This document shows positions 9,290 to 16,936 of a stretch of DNA of 64,000 bases, piece by piece. Made by a program: the position numbers and the translations under genes. This DNA is from Fen-1135 sp963705275. Its GTDB lineage: Bacteria; Desulfobacterota; Syntrophia; Syntrophales; UBA2185. Numbering within the stretch: the stretch's first letter is position 1; the number at the start of each line of letters is the position of its first letter. Below the pieces are notes generated by a model that had not been told where the DNA came from, searched no databases, and worked only from the letters and a program-made list of their open reading frames with translations. The stretch covers positions 1,674,001 to 1,738,000 of the forward strand of contig OY970063.1 in NCBI GenBank assembly GCA_963705275.1, read 5' to 3'.

Positions 9290-9454
9290 TCAACTTTTCC
9301 TGCTCGTCTTGGTCGTGAATGTGGAGATTTGCTGTTTTACCTTCTTGCTTTCGCATTTCGGACACGCAACTTTCGCCTTTTCATGTTCACTGAAACTCTG
9401 AATCACTGAAAACTTCTTTCTGCAGGCTTCGCAGAGATACTCATACGTTGGCAT
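9290..9454 (-). CDS. FmdB-type zinc-ribbon protein, 54 residues
   Basis: A short gene with GGAGGAAG before the ATG at 9454. It encodes MPTYEYLCEACRKKFSV near the N terminus and ACPKCESKKV further on, i.e. two CxxC pairs about 23 residues apart, as in the FmdB/CxxC_CxxC_SSSS zinc-ribbon family. It then has a basic Ser/Thr/Lys tail ending TSRKS. It is a paralogue of the longer FmdB protein at 19198-19446. Members are often placed next to regulators or redox genes and are assumed to bind zinc; function is not known. It is divergent from the flavodoxin gene, with about 100 bases between. Confidence 0.8.
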   Translation of the reverse strand: MPTYEYLCEACRKKFSVIQSFSEHEKAKVACPKCESKKVKQQISTFTTKTSRKS

Positions 9455-9558
9455 GTTCTTCCTCCATTTCGGATTATCTATTGCTATTTTATTGTTAGTA
9501 TTTTAGTTAAATACCATATATTGTCAAGTACAGTAATGAGAGGAACTTCGGAAACGCC

Positions 9559-10014
9559 ATGTCCGGGATATTAATAATATATCATTCACAGACAGGAAAC
9601 ACGGAAAAAATGGCGTGGGCTGTCGCAGATGGGGCCCGGATGATTGAAAATACGGAAGTGGTTCTGAAGAGGGCAGAGGATGCCACCCTCGATGACTTGG
9701 TAGAATCAGCCGGATTGGCAATCGGCACGCCGGAAAACTTCGGTTATATGTCAGGCATGGTCAAGGATTTTTTTGACCGGACTTACTACCCCGCCGGAAA
9801 CAAGGTCTTCAGGAAGCCCTATGTAGTATTTATCAGTGCCGGCAATGACGGAACAGGCGCCTTGAGAGCCATCGAGCGCATCGCCCTTGGTTACAAGTTC
9901 AAAATGGTTTATGACCCTGTCATCTCCAAGGGAAGGTTGACCGACGAAGACCTTGCAAGGTGTCGTGAATTGGGCAGTACCCTCGCAGCGGGATGTCAGG
10001 CGGGTATATATTAG
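9559..10014 (+). CDS. flavodoxin-fold protein
   Basis: A 151-residue cytosolic flavodoxin-like protein. The FMN phosphate loop is IIYHSQTGNTEKMA near the N terminus; the ring-binding loops are AIGTPENFGYMSGMVKDFFD and FISAGNDGTGAL. It carries no fused domain. Flavodoxin-fold proteins of this size shuttle electrons or act as quinone/FMN reductases; the NFGYMSG loop is closer to WrbA-type reductases than to classical flavodoxins (inference). The gene lies alone on the plus strand between minus-strand genes. Confidence 0.85.
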   Translation: MSGILIIYHSQTGNTEKMAWAVADGARMIENTEVVLKRAEDATLDDLVESAGLAIGTPENFGYMSGMVKDFFDRTYYPAGNKVFRKPYVVFISAGNDGTGALRAIERIALGYKFKMVYDPVISKGRLTDEDLARCRELGSTLAAGCQAGIY

Positions 10015-10023
10015 AGATTGGGC

Positions 10024-11055
10024 TCAAGCAGATCTTTGCGGTTCAATTATCACCTTAAGGGAATCTCCTCCTTCATCGACAAGCCGGAACCCATAGCCGG
10101 CCTTATCCAGAGGCAATCTATGTGTAATCATCTTCCCTACGGGCACGCGTCCCGATCTGATTAGCTCTATCGCAACGGTCGCATCCAGGGGGCTGTTGCC
10201 GTATGACGGCATCAGCTTTATTTCATTGCGCCAGAACTCATTGAGAGGGACGGACAGTTCCACATCCGGTTCCGTTGTGGCAAAGCAGAGGATTGTTCCG
10301 CCGCGATCCACCGCTTTCAGGGCCTGATGGAAGGCAGCCGGCGCCCCCGTACAGACAACAACAATATCTGCAAGCCTACCCTTATTAATCAACCGCACAC
10401 TCTCAGGTATATCTTCTTCGGCGTGAATAACGGCGTCCGCCCCGAATGCTTTTGCCGTCTGCAGCCGATATCCGCTGACGTCCGTCGCCATAATGCGTCC
10501 CGCCCCGAGGCTTCTGGCCAAAAGAAGATGGAGAAGGCCGGAGATACCGCTTCCCAGAATCAGTACGGATTGGCCCGCCTGAAGATTTGCCACCCGCTGC
10601 CCGCGAACAACACAGGCCAAAGGTTCGATAAAGACACCGTCTTCAAACGAAAGCTCCTCCGGCAGGAGAAACACGCCTCGGTCTACATTGAGTTTGGGTA
10701 CTCTGATATATTCGGCAAAACCGCCGGGGTCGTAGTTCGTCGTATGCAATGTCTCACAGGCTGTGTGATACCCCATCAGGCAATAATGGCAGGTATTGCA
10801 CGGAATGTGGTGGGAGACAAAAACCCTGTCGCCGATTTTATAGCGCCCTACCTCTTCTCCTATTTCGACAATTTCTCCCGCGATCTCATGCCCTAAAACC
10901 AGAGGCGCCTTGCGAATACGATACCATTCCATGACGTCGCTGCCGCATATGCCGCTCGCTATGACCTTTACGAGAATCTCGCCGGGGCCGATTTTTGGTC
11001 TCGGCATCTCTTCCAGTCTCACGTCCCTGTTATTGTAGTACATTGCCACGCGCAT
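10024..11055 (-). CDS. zinc-dependent alcohol/polyol dehydrogenase (MDR family)
   Basis: A 343-residue medium-chain dehydrogenase. The catalytic zinc ligands are Cys37 (GICGSD) and His56-Glu57 (GHEIAGE); the structural zinc has four Cys at 86, 89, 92 and 100. The Rossmann motif is LGSGISGLL followed by ATDVSGYRL, whose Asp suggests NAD rather than NADP. The closest named group is sorbitol/threonine dehydrogenase-like. It lies 37 bases downstream of the LsrF-like aldolase gene and is probably in one operon with it, so the pair may act in sequence on a phosphorylated or free sugar-like diol (inference). Confidence 0.87.
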   Translation of the reverse strand: MRVAMYYNNRDVRLEEMPRPKIGPGEILVKVIASGICGSDVMEWYRIRKAPLVLGHEIAGEIVEIGEEVGRYKIGDRVFVSHHIPCNTCHYCLMGYHTACETLHTTNYDPGGFAEYIRVPKLNVDRGVFLLPEELSFEDGVFIEPLACVVRGQRVANLQAGQSVLILGSGISGLLHLLLARSLGAGRIMATDVSGYRLQTAKAFGADAVIHAEEDIPESVRLINKGRLADIVVVCTGAPAAFHQALKAVDRGGTILCFATTEPDVELSVPLNEFWRNEIKLMPSYGNSPLDATVAIELIRSGRVPVGKMITHRLPLDKAGYGFRLVDEGGDSLKVIIEPQRSA

Positions 11056-11092
11056 AGATTTGCGACCTGATCGAGTTATTGCCGTTCGTCAC

Positions 11093-11878
11093 TCATTTCT
11101 TGAGACTGTTGAACAGATCCCATGCTTCCTTGGCCGTATACTTCTCATGAATGATGGACCGCAAAGCCCTTATCATGGCTACCGGGTAGGGATTCTGCCA
11201 TACGTTTCTCCCGAGGTTGATGCCGATGGCGCCGTTCTGCATACCGTCATATACGAACTCCATGACTTCGAGCTCCGTTTCACATTTCGGACCACCCGCC
11301 ATAACCACCGGGACAGGGCAGCCGCATACGACCTTGTCGAAGTCTTTGCACCAGTAAGTCTTCACTACACGCGCCCCGAGCTCCGCGGCGATGCGGGAGC
11401 TGAGCCCCAGATACCTGGCATCCCGCTTTTCCAATTCCTTTCCAACCGCTGTGACAGCCATTACGGGGATACCGAAATTCTCACATTCGTTGACAAGCTC
11501 CGACAAGTTAGTCAAGGATTCGCGTTCGTAGTCGCTGCCGACAAAGATGGAAATCCCCACAGCAGCCGCGTTGAGGCGTATGATCTCCTCTATAGATGTG
11601 GTAATGCTTTCATTTGCCAGGTCCTTGCCAACCACGCTGGTGCCTCCGGATACCCTGAGGATAACCGGCTTGCTCCCTGCGGGATCCACTGCCGCCCGCA
11701 ATACACCCCTGGTTACAAAGATGGCGTCGCAATAGGGGAGGAGCGGTGCTATAGTTTCTCCGGGCTTTTCCAAGCATGATGTCGGTCCCTGGAAATAACC
11801 GTGGTCTATGGGAAGAAAAAAACAATGGCCGTCAGCCTGGATGAGCTGTGACATACGATTCTGCATTCCCCAATCCAT
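11093..11878 (-). CDS. LsrF/DhnA-family class I aldolase or thiolase
   Basis: A 261-residue TIM-barrel enzyme close to E. coli LsrF, which cleaves 3-hydroxy-5-phosphonooxypentane-2,4-dione in autoinducer-2 breakdown. Matching stretches are DWGMQNRMSQLI at the start, FLPIDHGYFQGPT, RIAAELGARVVKTYW (Schiff-base Lys) and GAIGINLGRNVWQ (phosphate binding). ATG 11878 has GGAGG 8 bases upstream; a TTG two codons earlier also fits the frame. No other lsr gene is present, so AI-2 catabolism is not supported. The family also contains fructose-bisphosphate aldolases and the aldolase that begins an alternative aromatic amino-acid route. Confidence 0.82.
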   Translation of the reverse strand: MDWGMQNRMSQLIQADGHCFFLPIDHGYFQGPTSCLEKPGETIAPLLPYCDAIFVTRGVLRAAVDPAGSKPVILRVSGGTSVVGKDLANESITTSIEEIIRLNAAAVGISIFVGSDYERESLTNLSELVNECENFGIPVMAVTAVGKELEKRDARYLGLSSRIAAELGARVVKTYWCKDFDKVVCGCPVPVVMAGGPKCETELEVMEFVYDGMQNGAIGINLGRNVWQNPYPVAMIRALRSIIHEKYTAKEAWDLFNSLKK

Positions 11879-11931
11879 TTTCAATTCCTCCAGAAAGTAA
11901 AGTTGTATCCTCTTCTAAAAAGACATTGTTC

Positions 11932-12023
11932 TTGACAAATATATTTTAATTATTGATTATTTTCAATATAAAGCTGCTAAAATGAAGCATCGCTTGCTGT
12001 TGGTAGATTTGCCGGCAGCAAGC
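11932..12023 (+). promoter_or_regulatory. possible plus-strand promoter and leader hairpin before 12162
   Basis: TTGACA at 11932-11937, 17 bases, then GATTAT at 11955-11960 resembles a sigma-70 promoter in a very AT-rich stretch. About 30 bases downstream GCTTGCTG (11992-11999) pairs with CAGCAAGC (12016-12023) around a 16-base loop. No T-run follows, so it is not a simple terminator. The leader to the phosphoesterase gene would be about 195 bases; no known riboswitch class was recognised. Confidence 0.35.
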
Positions 12024-12161
12024 TCTAAGAATCCTCCCACCTCGGCAGTAAAGATGCCTGCAACCAGCTGGAGTTCATGCCGGGAGACAGCCGCCTTGAG
12101 CCAGACCGACTCGCGGTAATATTAGAAAGGGTAGACGGTAAATCGTGTCTTATCTGTCGAG

Positions 12162-13322
12162 ATGTCAATGAGCCTTTTCCTACTCACTTTTTTTCTTATT
12201 TACGGCGGTGTGCACCTTTATCTCTTCGCGAAGATCAAAGGGGCATTTCATCCAGGCGCAGCGGCTAATTCAATCCTGATTATTTTCCTCCTGTTCATGA
12301 TCCTCGCCCCGATCATCGTGCGTATGTGCGAGCGCTATGGCTATGATACCCTCGCCTCCATCATGTCATACACAGGCTATATATGGATGGGCGTGCTGTT
12401 CCTGTTTTTCGTCTCATCCCTTCTTCTTGACATATACCATCTCCTTATCCATGCGGGCGCCCTTCTTTCCCGCAGTAATCTCTCTTATTTGGTCCTTCCA
12501 TCCTCATATGCGTTCCTGTTGCCTCTTATAATTTCATTGGCCATCAATGCATACGGCTATTTTGAGGCAAAGGACATCAAAACAGAAATGATCACAATAG
12601 CATCTCCCAAAATACCTGAGGCGGCAGGAAGGATAAGGATCGTACAGATATCCGATGTCCATATCGGAATAATCGTGAGGGGGGAACGCCTGAAGCAAAT
12701 CGTCGAAGAGGTAAGAAAAGCACAACCGGACATCCTCGTATCGACGGGAGACCTCGTGGACGGACAGATAGACAGCCTGACGGATCACCTGATGCTCTTG
12801 CGCGACATACATCCGCGGTACGGCAAATTCGCCATCACGGGCAATCATGAATTCTATGCGGGTCTGGACCAGGCCCTCGATTTCACATGGCATGCAGGAT
12901 TTGTAGTTCTCAGGGAAGGAGGTGTCAACGTGGCGGGATTGATCAATATCGCCGGTGTCGATGATCCCACAGTAGATGCCTTGGGTCTCCCCAAAAAGAT
13001 TTCTGAAACGGAATTGCTGTCAGGGCTTGACCATCAACGCTTCACGGTGCTTCTGAAGCACAGGCCGGTGATAGAAAAAGACAGTATCGGGCATTTTGAT
13101 CTCCAACTTTCCGGGCACACCCACAATGGCCAGATCTTTCCTTTCAACTTTATTGTGCGGCGCTTTTATCCGCTCATCACCGGATACTTCAACATGCCGA
13201 ATGATGCGCATTTATACGTAAGCAGGGGAACCGGCACGTGGGGACCGCCGATCCGTTTTCTGTCACCGCCGGAGATAACTGTTATTGATCTCATTCACAA
13301 GAAAACAGAGAAGACAAAATGA
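12162..13322 (+). CDS. membrane-anchored metallophosphoesterase
   Basis: A 386-residue protein with four or so N-terminal membrane helices (about residues 1-135) and a C-terminal calcineurin-like phosphoesterase domain. The metal ligands are visible: ISDVHIG, STGDLVDG, GNHEFY, LKHRP and SGHTHNGQ. This arrangement matches YkuE/YaeI-type phosphodiesterases, which in some bacteria act on lipid-linked or UDP-linked phosphate esters at the membrane; the substrate here is unknown. There is no strong Shine-Dalgarno site before the ATG; a second ATG two codons later is possible. The stop overlaps the next gene's ATG (ATGA). Confidence 0.88.
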   Translation: MSMSLFLLTFFLIYGGVHLYLFAKIKGAFHPGAAANSILIIFLLFMILAPIIVRMCERYGYDTLASIMSYTGYIWMGVLFLFFVSSLLLDIYHLLIHAGALLSRSNLSYLVLPSSYAFLLPLIISLAINAYGYFEAKDIKTEMITIASPKIPEAAGRIRIVQISDVHIGIIVRGERLKQIVEEVRKAQPDILVSTGDLVDGQIDSLTDHLMLLRDIHPRYGKFAITGNHEFYAGLDQALDFTWHAGFVVLREGGVNVAGLINIAGVDDPTVDALGLPKKISETELLSGLDHQRFTVLLKHRPVIEKDSIGHFDLQLSGHTHNGQIFPFNFIVRRFYPLITGYFNMPNDAHLYVSRGTGTWGPPIRFLSPPEITVIDLIHKKTEKTK

Positions 13323-13531
13323 CCAAGAAAAAGAAGATATTGTTGAACGTCTTATGGTTCCTGGTAGGCATGGCCGCCATCGCAGCCATCCCGCTGCTGC
13401 TGCTTGAGCAGTGTTCCGAAGCCAGAAAACCCGAGATCAAAGAAAACCAGGGACAGAAACAGGGTTCAGTCGATCATCCCCGCGGGAAGCATGTCATTTG
13501 CGGGAATCTAATAATTACCTGCCGTGCATGA
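13319..13531 (+). CDS. small single-helix membrane protein
   Basis: A 70-residue protein with a basic start (MTKKKK), one membrane helix (about residues 9-29, NVLWFLVGMAAIAAIPLLLL) and a polar Gln/Lys-rich remainder with two Cys near the end. Its ATG overlaps the stop of the phosphoesterase gene (ATGA), a typical sign of translational coupling, so it may be a partner of that enzyme. I do not recognise a family. Confidence 0.6.
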   Translation: MTKKKKILLNVLWFLVGMAAIAAIPLLLLEQCSEARKPEIKENQGQKQGSVDHPRGKHVICGNLIITCRA

Positions 13532-13575
13532 TTAATATTAAGTATTGATCCAGGCAGGAAAGGGGGAAGCAGACA

Positions 13576-14151
13576 ATGAAAAAGTTTTTCATCGCTTCAT
13601 CTGTATTGATACTTTCCTTCAGCATGGTTTTAACTGTAAGAGCAGCAATCCTTGACGTGGGCGACGGCACGGTTTATGACACGGATACTAACATCTCCTG
13701 GTATAAGCATCCGAACAATAATCCCACGACCTGGGACGAGGCAATGAAATGGGCCGCCGGCCTCACAGTGGGAGGCTACAGCGACTGGCGGCTCCCCACC
13801 ACTCCGGGGACAGAATACGGCTACACAAAAGAAGGGGAGATGGGCCGGCTCTATTACAGTACTCTGGGTAATGATGAGGATGGTCCATTGGCAAATAAGG
13901 GACCGTTGTCCGAACTCCAGCCATACGATTACTGGTCGAGTACAGAATTTAAGGACAACCCCGCCGACTTCGCGTGGTCCTTCGATTTCAGAACCGGCAG
14001 GCAGCGCTCGATAGCCAAGAACAGCATCGCCTATGCAATAGCTGTACGCTCCGGCGGCAGCAGTGTACCGAAGCCCCCCTCGCGTGACAAAGGCTACGAA
14101 AATTTGCCTAAGCCCGCTCCGGAGGGAAATGGCGGCAAGTCTTCATACTGA
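13576..14151 (+). CDS. DUF1566 (Lcl-domain) secreted protein
   Basis: A 191-residue protein with a signal peptide (residues 1-23, ending VRA) and the DUF1566 / Lcl C-terminal domain: VYDTDTNISWYKHP, then SDWRLPT, then DYWSSTEF, FAWSFDFRTG and AYAIAVRSG, the usual order of this family. A Pro/Gly-rich tail follows. AAGGGGGAAG precedes the ATG. The domain belongs to the C-type-lectin/FGE-like fold region and is found in many secreted proteins of Deltaproteobacteria; no enzymatic role is known. Confidence 0.83.
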   Translation: MKKFFIASSVLILSFSMVLTVRAAILDVGDGTVYDTDTNISWYKHPNNNPTTWDEAMKWAAGLTVGGYSDWRLPTTPGTEYGYTKEGEMGRLYYSTLGNDEDGPLANKGPLSELQPYDYWSSTEFKDNPADFAWSFDFRTGRQRSIAKNSIAYAIAVRSGGSSVPKPPSRDKGYENLPKPAPEGNGGKSSY

Positions 14152-14208
14152 TAGTTTCAACACGATATACGGAATCGGAGATCGGGAGAGGAATCCATTT
14201 ATCTCTTG

Positions 14209-14676
14209 TCACTTACCACTTTCCGGGATCTGCACCAAAAGTATTTCGCCTCTTGCGCGAATCTCGCCTTCCGCAGATAGCGTGACACTAACGGTAACCT
14301 TTCTGCCCTTAATTTCTTTCACTTTGCCCCTTACCTCCAAGACAGTCCCCGTCGGCGTGGGTTTCAGATAATCAACTTTTAGAGATGCTGAAACAAATCG
14401 GGAAATCGGTCTGTCATTGAGAGTCAAACCCTCCACACGCAATTTGGCTGCCGATGCAGTCGCGGCACCATGACAATCCATCAATGACGCGATGAGTCCA
14501 CCATAGACGTATCCGGGAAAACCGCCCGTGTAATGAGGCATGGGAGTATAATGACAGACGCTTTCTTCACCATCCCAGTGACTCTTAATTTGCAGCCCCT
14601 CTTCATTAAGACGTCCGCACCCAAAGCAATGCGCAAACTCATCGGGATAATAATCTTGAAAGGCTCTATCCGTCAT
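14209..14676 (-). CDS. PaaI-type hotdog thioesterase
   Basis: A 155-residue hotdog-fold protein. The N terminus FAHCFGCGRLNEEGLQI is typical of this group, GGLIASLMDCHGAATA is the central helix with the catalytic Asp, and VDYLKPTPTGTVLEV and RARGEILLV complete the fold. Such enzymes hydrolyse acyl-CoA thioesters in the cytosol; chain preference cannot be read. The ATG has AAAGGAGT upstream that overlaps the end of trmO, three bases away, so the two are co-transcribed. Confidence 0.87.
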   Translation of the reverse strand: MTDRAFQDYYPDEFAHCFGCGRLNEEGLQIKSHWDGEESVCHYTPMPHYTGGFPGYVYGGLIASLMDCHGAATASAAKLRVEGLTLNDRPISRFVSASLKVDYLKPTPTGTVLEVRGKVKEIKGRKVTVSVTLSAEGEIRARGEILLVQIPESGK

Positions 14677-14679
14677 AAC

Positions 14680-15099
14680 TTACTCCTTTACGCAGTCAAT
14701 CTCCGGAGAGTAGGGCTTGATGTCAAGTACCGGCGTTCCGTCAAAGGCGTCAAGGCCTCTCACTGTGAGCCTGGCGCCGTCGATGCCGATAAGGTCTATC
14801 ACGGCAAATCCAATCAGGTTCGGGCGGTCGGGCGAGCGCGTGGCAAAAACTCCGCGCTCTTTTTTTGAATAAGGCGGGATAGCCATGAGCGTGCCGCGCT
14901 CCGCCCTGTCAAGCCAGTAAAGTACGATCAAGTGCGGCCGCTCTGCGATATCTTTTAACCCGTCCGCGTATTCCGGAAAGATTTCAATCTCACTGGTGGT
15001 GCGAGAGAGCCGCCCTTGGTGGGGCGCATCGCCCTCCACCCGATAAGGCGAGCGTATCACACCAATGGGAACGATCTCCAACACGCTTGCGGTTTTCAT
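14680..15099 (-). CDS. trmO: tRNA (N6-threonylcarbamoyladenosine37-N6)-methyltransferase
   Basis: A 139-residue protein of the TsaA/TrmO family, which methylates t6A37 of certain tRNAs using S-adenosylmethionine. Visible motifs are IGVIRSPY at the N terminus, ERPHLIVLYWLDRAERG, and the signature KKERGVFATRSPDRPNLIG; the end has LDAFDGTPVLDIKPYSPEID. Length is close to the single-domain archaeal/bacterial form (E. coli TrmO has an added C-terminal domain). It is the upstream partner of the thioesterase gene and follows the YeeE/YedE transporter on the same strand. Confidence 0.9.
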   Translation of the reverse strand: MKTASVLEIVPIGVIRSPYRVEGDAPHQGRLSRTTSEIEIFPEYADGLKDIAERPHLIVLYWLDRAERGTLMAIPPYSKKERGVFATRSPDRPNLIGFAVIDLIGIDGARLTVRGLDAFDGTPVLDIKPYSPEIDCVKE

Positions 15100-15138
15100 C
15101 CTGAAATCCTTGACACCGTTCTTGTTTCAATATTTATT

Positions 15139-15702
15139 TCACAGGCCTTGTTTCTGCAGGGTGCGGCAAAATACGACTATGGCTGCGCATATAACGAGAA
15201 TCAATATCCAGTGATAGGGGTAACCCAACCCGATAACATCGGGAATCGTGATCTTGCCCAAGGCTCCCCATTGCAAGAGATTATTCCTGAGGTATGTGTA
15301 GGATTCGGCGTAAATAGCCGCTCCAACAAGCATCCCGGGGATGGCGCCGAGGAGGGCGTCATAACGGCCTTCGGCAATGGACCCTATGCCGGTTGTCGGA
15401 CAGTATCCGGCGAGCGCAAAACCGACGCCAAAGATCAAACCACCGATGATATTGGCTCCTATTAGGGCTGGCTTGGGACTTAATTTCAGTATCCCCATAT
15501 CTTTAAGAAAGTAAATGCCGACCATGCCCACTACAATTGCCGAGAGCATGACTTTCAACATAGTAAAATCCCGGAGACGAAGCAACCCGACAATCGTCTC
15601 GTAACGAGTCATCCTGCTCTTATGGATGGCAAAGCCGAATACAATACCGAGGGATAACCCCATGAGAAGCTTTCCGGATGCTGATGCAATAAAGGGCGCC
15701 AT
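15139..15702 (-). CDS. YeeE/YedE sulfur transporter family protein, second half-gene
   Basis: A 187-residue inner-membrane protein with about five helices. It has the YeeE/YedE signature GVGFALAGYCPTTGIGSIAEG, here split as GFALAGYCP and TTGIGSIAEG, whose Cys is one of the conserved thiols along the thiosulfate path in TsuA-like transporters. The ATG is 4 bases after the stop of the upstream half-gene, with AGGAGG inside that gene's end, so both halves are co-translated. Together they make a full-length two-repeat transporter, presumably importing a reduced sulfur species (thiosulfate or similar) for the persulfide/Fe-S operon upstream (inference). Confidence 0.88.
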   Translation of the reverse strand: MAPFIASASGKLLMGLSLGIVFGFAIHKSRMTRYETIVGLLRLRDFTMLKVMLSAIVVGMVGIYFLKDMGILKLSPKPALIGANIIGGLIFGVGFALAGYCPTTGIGSIAEGRYDALLGAIPGMLVGAAIYAESYTYLRNNLLQWGALGKITIPDVIGLGYPYHWILILVICAAIVVFCRTLQKQGL

Positions 15703-15706
15703 GATC

Positions 15707-16219
15707 TTACGTCCTCCTGTAAAGAACGAGAGCGGTTATAATGCCGGAGAGGAACATGAAGGGAACAGTCATCCAACTGCTGACAGCGAGCTGCAGGGTC
15801 CCACTGACCCCGTGGCCCAGCGGTCAGCCGTCCGCCATGCGGGCGCCGAACATGAGAATAACTCCTCCCACGAAGGCAAATACCCAGCGCTTCCAGCGGT
15901 TGTCGCCGAACCTCTCTTGCCACATCACGGGCACAAACCTTTTGTATAGCGTCCCCGAAAGCCATGCCGATAGAAATGCTCCGATAAGGACACCAAATAC
16001 GAACATCCATTGCCAGTCTATCATCGGTACTTCCTTTAGATAATATGGAAGGCTGTTGACATGATCAGAGGCGAAAAGTTTTTCTATCATTCCGGATGTC
16101 CTCACATACGACGTCGAGGCCCCGAGAGGAGCCACCGTCAGAAACGCGATCCAGCTCAGTATACCGATTATGGCCCCGCCGATATATGGTGACCAGTCCT
16201 CCCTCCTCAACCAGTTCAT
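15707..16219 (-). CDS. YeeE/YedE sulfur transporter half, selenoprotein (UGA at residue 132)
   Basis: The frame from ATG 16219 (AAGGAGG 8 bases upstream) runs to a TGA at 15824-15826, but the same frame then continues for 38 more codons with unmistakable family sequence: PLGHGVSGTLQLAVSSW, a last membrane helix, and LYRRT, ending in TAA at 15707. Homologues read GARxAGGC(T/P)SGHGxSG here; this protein reads GARMADG-U-PLGHGVSG, so the UGA stands exactly at the conserved Cys. A 7-bp hairpin follows 11 bases after the UGA. Read through, the product has 170 residues, four or five membrane helices and normal length for a YedE half. The Cys it replaces lies on the substrate path in TsuA-type thiosulfate transporters. 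Confidence 0.87.
15794..15812 (-). promoter_or_regulatory. SECIS-like hairpin of the YeeE/YedE selenoprotein gene
   Basis: In the mRNA, nucleotides 12-18 after the UGA (CGGGGUC) pair with nucleotides 24-30 (GACCCUG; one G-U pair) around a 5-base loop AGUGG. A G sits in the second loop position and the loop starts 18 bases after the UGA, which fits the bacterial SECIS rules as I remember them (upper stem 4-16 bp, loop 3-14 bases, G in the first two loop positions, loop 16-37 bases from UGA). Confidence 0.7.
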
Positions 16220-16232
16220 AAGGTTTGCCTCC

Positions 16233-16859
16233 TTATTGTTTTCGTCCAATCATCAGAAAGACCGTAAATTCCCGCGACCGTCCATCGGATAATTCCTTTA
16301 TAACGCTTGCCGCCGTCACATCCCGCACATCCTGAAATCCACCTTCAATGAAAAGGCGGCGCATTTCCGATCTGTCAAAACCAAAATGGACTACTCCCGT
16401 TTTATCTCTGTGAAAATCGCCTTCGTCGGAATCCAGGTCGGCAATGCATAAATACCCTCCCGGCAAGAGACCGTTGTAAAACTCACGGATGATGTATCCG
16501 ATATTCTCGATATGATGGAGGGTCATGCTGCTTACAACGAGGTGATATCTATTTTCTAGCGTAACAGTCTTGTCCAGATCAATAAATTCGGTTTTGACGT
16601 TTGTCAGCTTCCGCTCCTCGATCTTGGATCTTAGGACATCGAGCATGCCGTGAGACGAATCGGCGCCCGTAATGGTTTTTACGAAAGGTTGAAGCTGCAG
16701 CGTAACCAGACCCGTCCCGCACCCGAAGTCAAGGACGTCCATATCAGAATTAAGCTTGACTTCACCCATTATGGCTGCTGCGACGTCCTGGGCTAGTTTT
16801 ACTCGTCCGGGCTTCAGATCATAGGACTCAGCATCCTTATCGAAATCTCTCTTTTCCAT
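16233..16859 (-). CDS. class I SAM-dependent methyltransferase
   Basis: A 208-residue soluble methyltransferase. The cofactor site is MDVLDFGCGTGLVTLQL with GADSSHGML (acidic residue at the end of strand 2), and VVSSMTLHHIENI marks motif IV/post-motif. The stop lies 13 bases before the ATG of the YeeE/YedE selenoprotein gene, whose ribosome site overlaps this gene's end, so they form one operon. The substrate is unknown. In a sulfur/selenium-handling operon, methylation of a thiol, selenol or metalloid is a reasonable guess but no family feature confirms it. Confidence 0.85.
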   Translation of the reverse strand: MEKRDFDKDAESYDLKPGRVKLAQDVAAAIMGEVKLNSDMDVLDFGCGTGLVTLQLQPFVKTITGADSSHGMLDVLRSKIEERKLTNVKTEFIDLDKTVTLENRYHLVVSSMTLHHIENIGYIIREFYNGLLPGGYLCIADLDSDEGDFHRDKTGVVHFGFDRSEMRRLFIEGGFQDVRDVTAASVIKELSDGRSREFTVFLMIGRKQ

Positions 16860-16936
16860 ATCCTTTGATAAATAATATTAATCATTTTTTCAAGGCTGGA
16901 TTTTCCGATGCGCGCCCCTTAATAGCTGCGCCCACA

